Part shown: one piece after another, positions 62,570-64,000 of the stretch
How the letters are laid out: each line of letters starts with the position of its first letter
Position numbering within the stretch: the stretch's first letter is position 1
Origin: Certhia americana
Lineage: Eukaryota > Chordata > Aves > Passeriformes > Certhiidae
Length of the DNA: 64,000 bases
NCBI GenBank assembly: GCA_018697195.1
Contig: CM031857.1
Location: forward strand, 56,846,491 to 56,910,490
Direction: 5' to 3'
The notes under the pieces: generated by a model
Databases searched by the model: none
Told to the model about the DNA's origin: nothing
What the model saw: the letters and a program-made list of their open reading frames with translations, nothing else
Made by a program: the position numbers and the translations under genes

Positions 62570-64000
62570 GTACAGTACCTCAGATTTAACTGAAAGCTTG
62601 ACTTCATCAATGCCAATTTATTAATTCCTAAAGGTTTTGGAATAAAGATTCCATTATTTTTCATGCATTTTTATTTAATTCTTGTGAAACACTTTAGATT
62701 TTGAAAGAAGCATAATATTAAAGATGTTCAGATAGTCAGAGGGTAAGGATCACAGATGTACACAGGCAGATATTTTTTCTGTGTATTTATTTATAGCTAA
62801 AATAAAACCCTGTAAGTCTGTTTTTCTACTGTATGAGAAAAAAATCACATAGTGTGAATACTGCATGCAATTTTCATAGTGGCCCTCATTTTAAAACTCG
62901 GTATTTAACATACAATATTTCCAGGACAGTGCAACTGTTCATTTTATGCTGCTTTAAAATTTGTGGGTTTAAGCCTTTTCTGTGAAAGCACAGTTCCTGC
63001 TGCATACCAATAATATATCTGTAGTGGATTTTTTCTAAGAAAAATGCTAGATGGATAACAACTCACCAAGGGAATATGTAGGATCCATGATTACTTCCTA
63101 CACACATTTAAGTGTAAAATTGTGAATTCTGATTTAATGATGATCTGTTTTTTAAATACTATGAAGTCTGACTTCTGTCTTTATAAATTGAAGGATGTTT
63201 TTTGCCTGAAGTATTTGAAATATAAAGTGTTATAATGCTCTTTGAAATAGCATTCATTTTACTTTTTTCTATTTATAATCCTAAAATTGATAATTTGTTA
63301 ATTTATAGACCATTTCTTGAATTATTGAATCCTAGATTTATTTTTTTAATAGTGGAAATTAAAATAATTAATACAATTAGATTATAATTTCTTAGAAATT
63401 TTGACCTACTGTTCCTGCATTTTATACTGCATTTATATAGCAGGGTTGTATGATAGTTTTGTGTTTGTGGTGATGAACATATTCACATATATTCAGCCAT
63501 ATGCACAGGCATTCAGATCCTGAAGGGTGGAATTACTACTTTTAAAAATCTTCATCTAGATTTCTGGGGAGGATAGATTTTTGTGCTCTGTGGTCTCTAG
63601 AGTGCAAGAAAATCTCAAGACAAACTGGTGCTACCATGTTCATCAATAATATAAAGAAAAAATAATCATCTGTAACTTTGTACTAAGGGTTAAGAAGATT
63701 CAGACCTAAAGGCTGAGGAATCCAGATAAACACATAAGCAAAACAGTCTATTATGATCCATTACCAGCTCTTAGGTATTTGTTTACCAAGCTGATAGAAC
63801 ATGTACATGCTGATCTCTAAACACACAGTTATATTCAAAATGACAGTGGAAAAATTACAGACTTGACGAATATTTGCTGTGCTGCTGAGAAGCTAATTTT
63901 TTAGGGTGTTTGTTAAATGAACTCCTTTTTGTCTTCATACCTTTCTGCTGTTCCTACCTTCCTTCATCATCTATCTCCAAGTAACCTGAAGCTGCACTGA
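62570..64000 (+). other. VWA8: VWA8 intron 17, 5' part
   Basis: AT-rich intron starting GTACAG and running off the window. I looked for the next VWA8 exon (human continues with a KFPTEGL-like segment) and did not find it. No named repeat. Confidence 0.82.

Noticed and set aside
1..64000. CRISPR arrays, operons, ribosomal or small structural RNAs
   Set aside because: The sequence is vertebrate intron-exon DNA. I saw no regularly spaced identical repeats, no rRNA, and no convincing C/D-box, H/ACA or miRNA hairpin by eye.

Overview
The window is 64 kb of AT-rich vertebrate nuclear DNA, almost certainly from a bird and probably a songbird (passerine). It holds CR1 LINE fragments that keep the avian CR1 3' end, repeats of the ATTCTATG type. 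It also holds LTR fragments resembling avian endogenous retroviruses, and one short SINE with a tRNA-Ile head joined to a CR1-type tail, the architecture of the passerine TguSINE1 family.

Only one gene is supported: the central part of VWA8 (von Willebrand factor A domain containing 8, a mitochondrial AAA+ ATPase), on the + strand. I placed 17 coding exons between 2705 and 62569. They join without a frameshift or stop into 662 codons (1,986 bp), and every junction has a GT donor and an AG acceptor. By recalled comparison with human VWA8 (about 1,905 residues) this is very roughly residues 325-990. The mitochondrial targeting end and first AAA-like module lie upstream of the window; the C-terminal VWA domain lies downstream.

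Layout: 1-2704 is the end of an upstream intron. Exons 1-4 (2705-11639) carry a linker and the P-loop of one AAA module. Exons 5-7 (16082-24945) carry its Walker B-like strand and the following core. Exons 8-11 (25239-31478) carry the lid and a linker. Exons 12-17 (36153-62569) carry a second AAA module with an unusual P-loop (GVGKN) and a canonical Walker B (VIDEAD). 62570-64000 is the start of the next intron.

The rest is intron. Its recognisable content is a 667-bp LTR (2892-3558), seven CR1 pieces, a SINE (23380-23516), and an antisense LTR interrupted by a CR1 (31800-33429), plus simple repeats. I see no second protein-coding gene, no structural RNA gene, no CRISPR array and no operon. 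The most informative observations are the intron that splits the P-loop at the same codon position in both AAA modules, the complementary degeneration of the two nucleotide sites, the nested CR1-in-LTR insertion, and the SINE that points to a songbird. I did not find a new multi-gene system.
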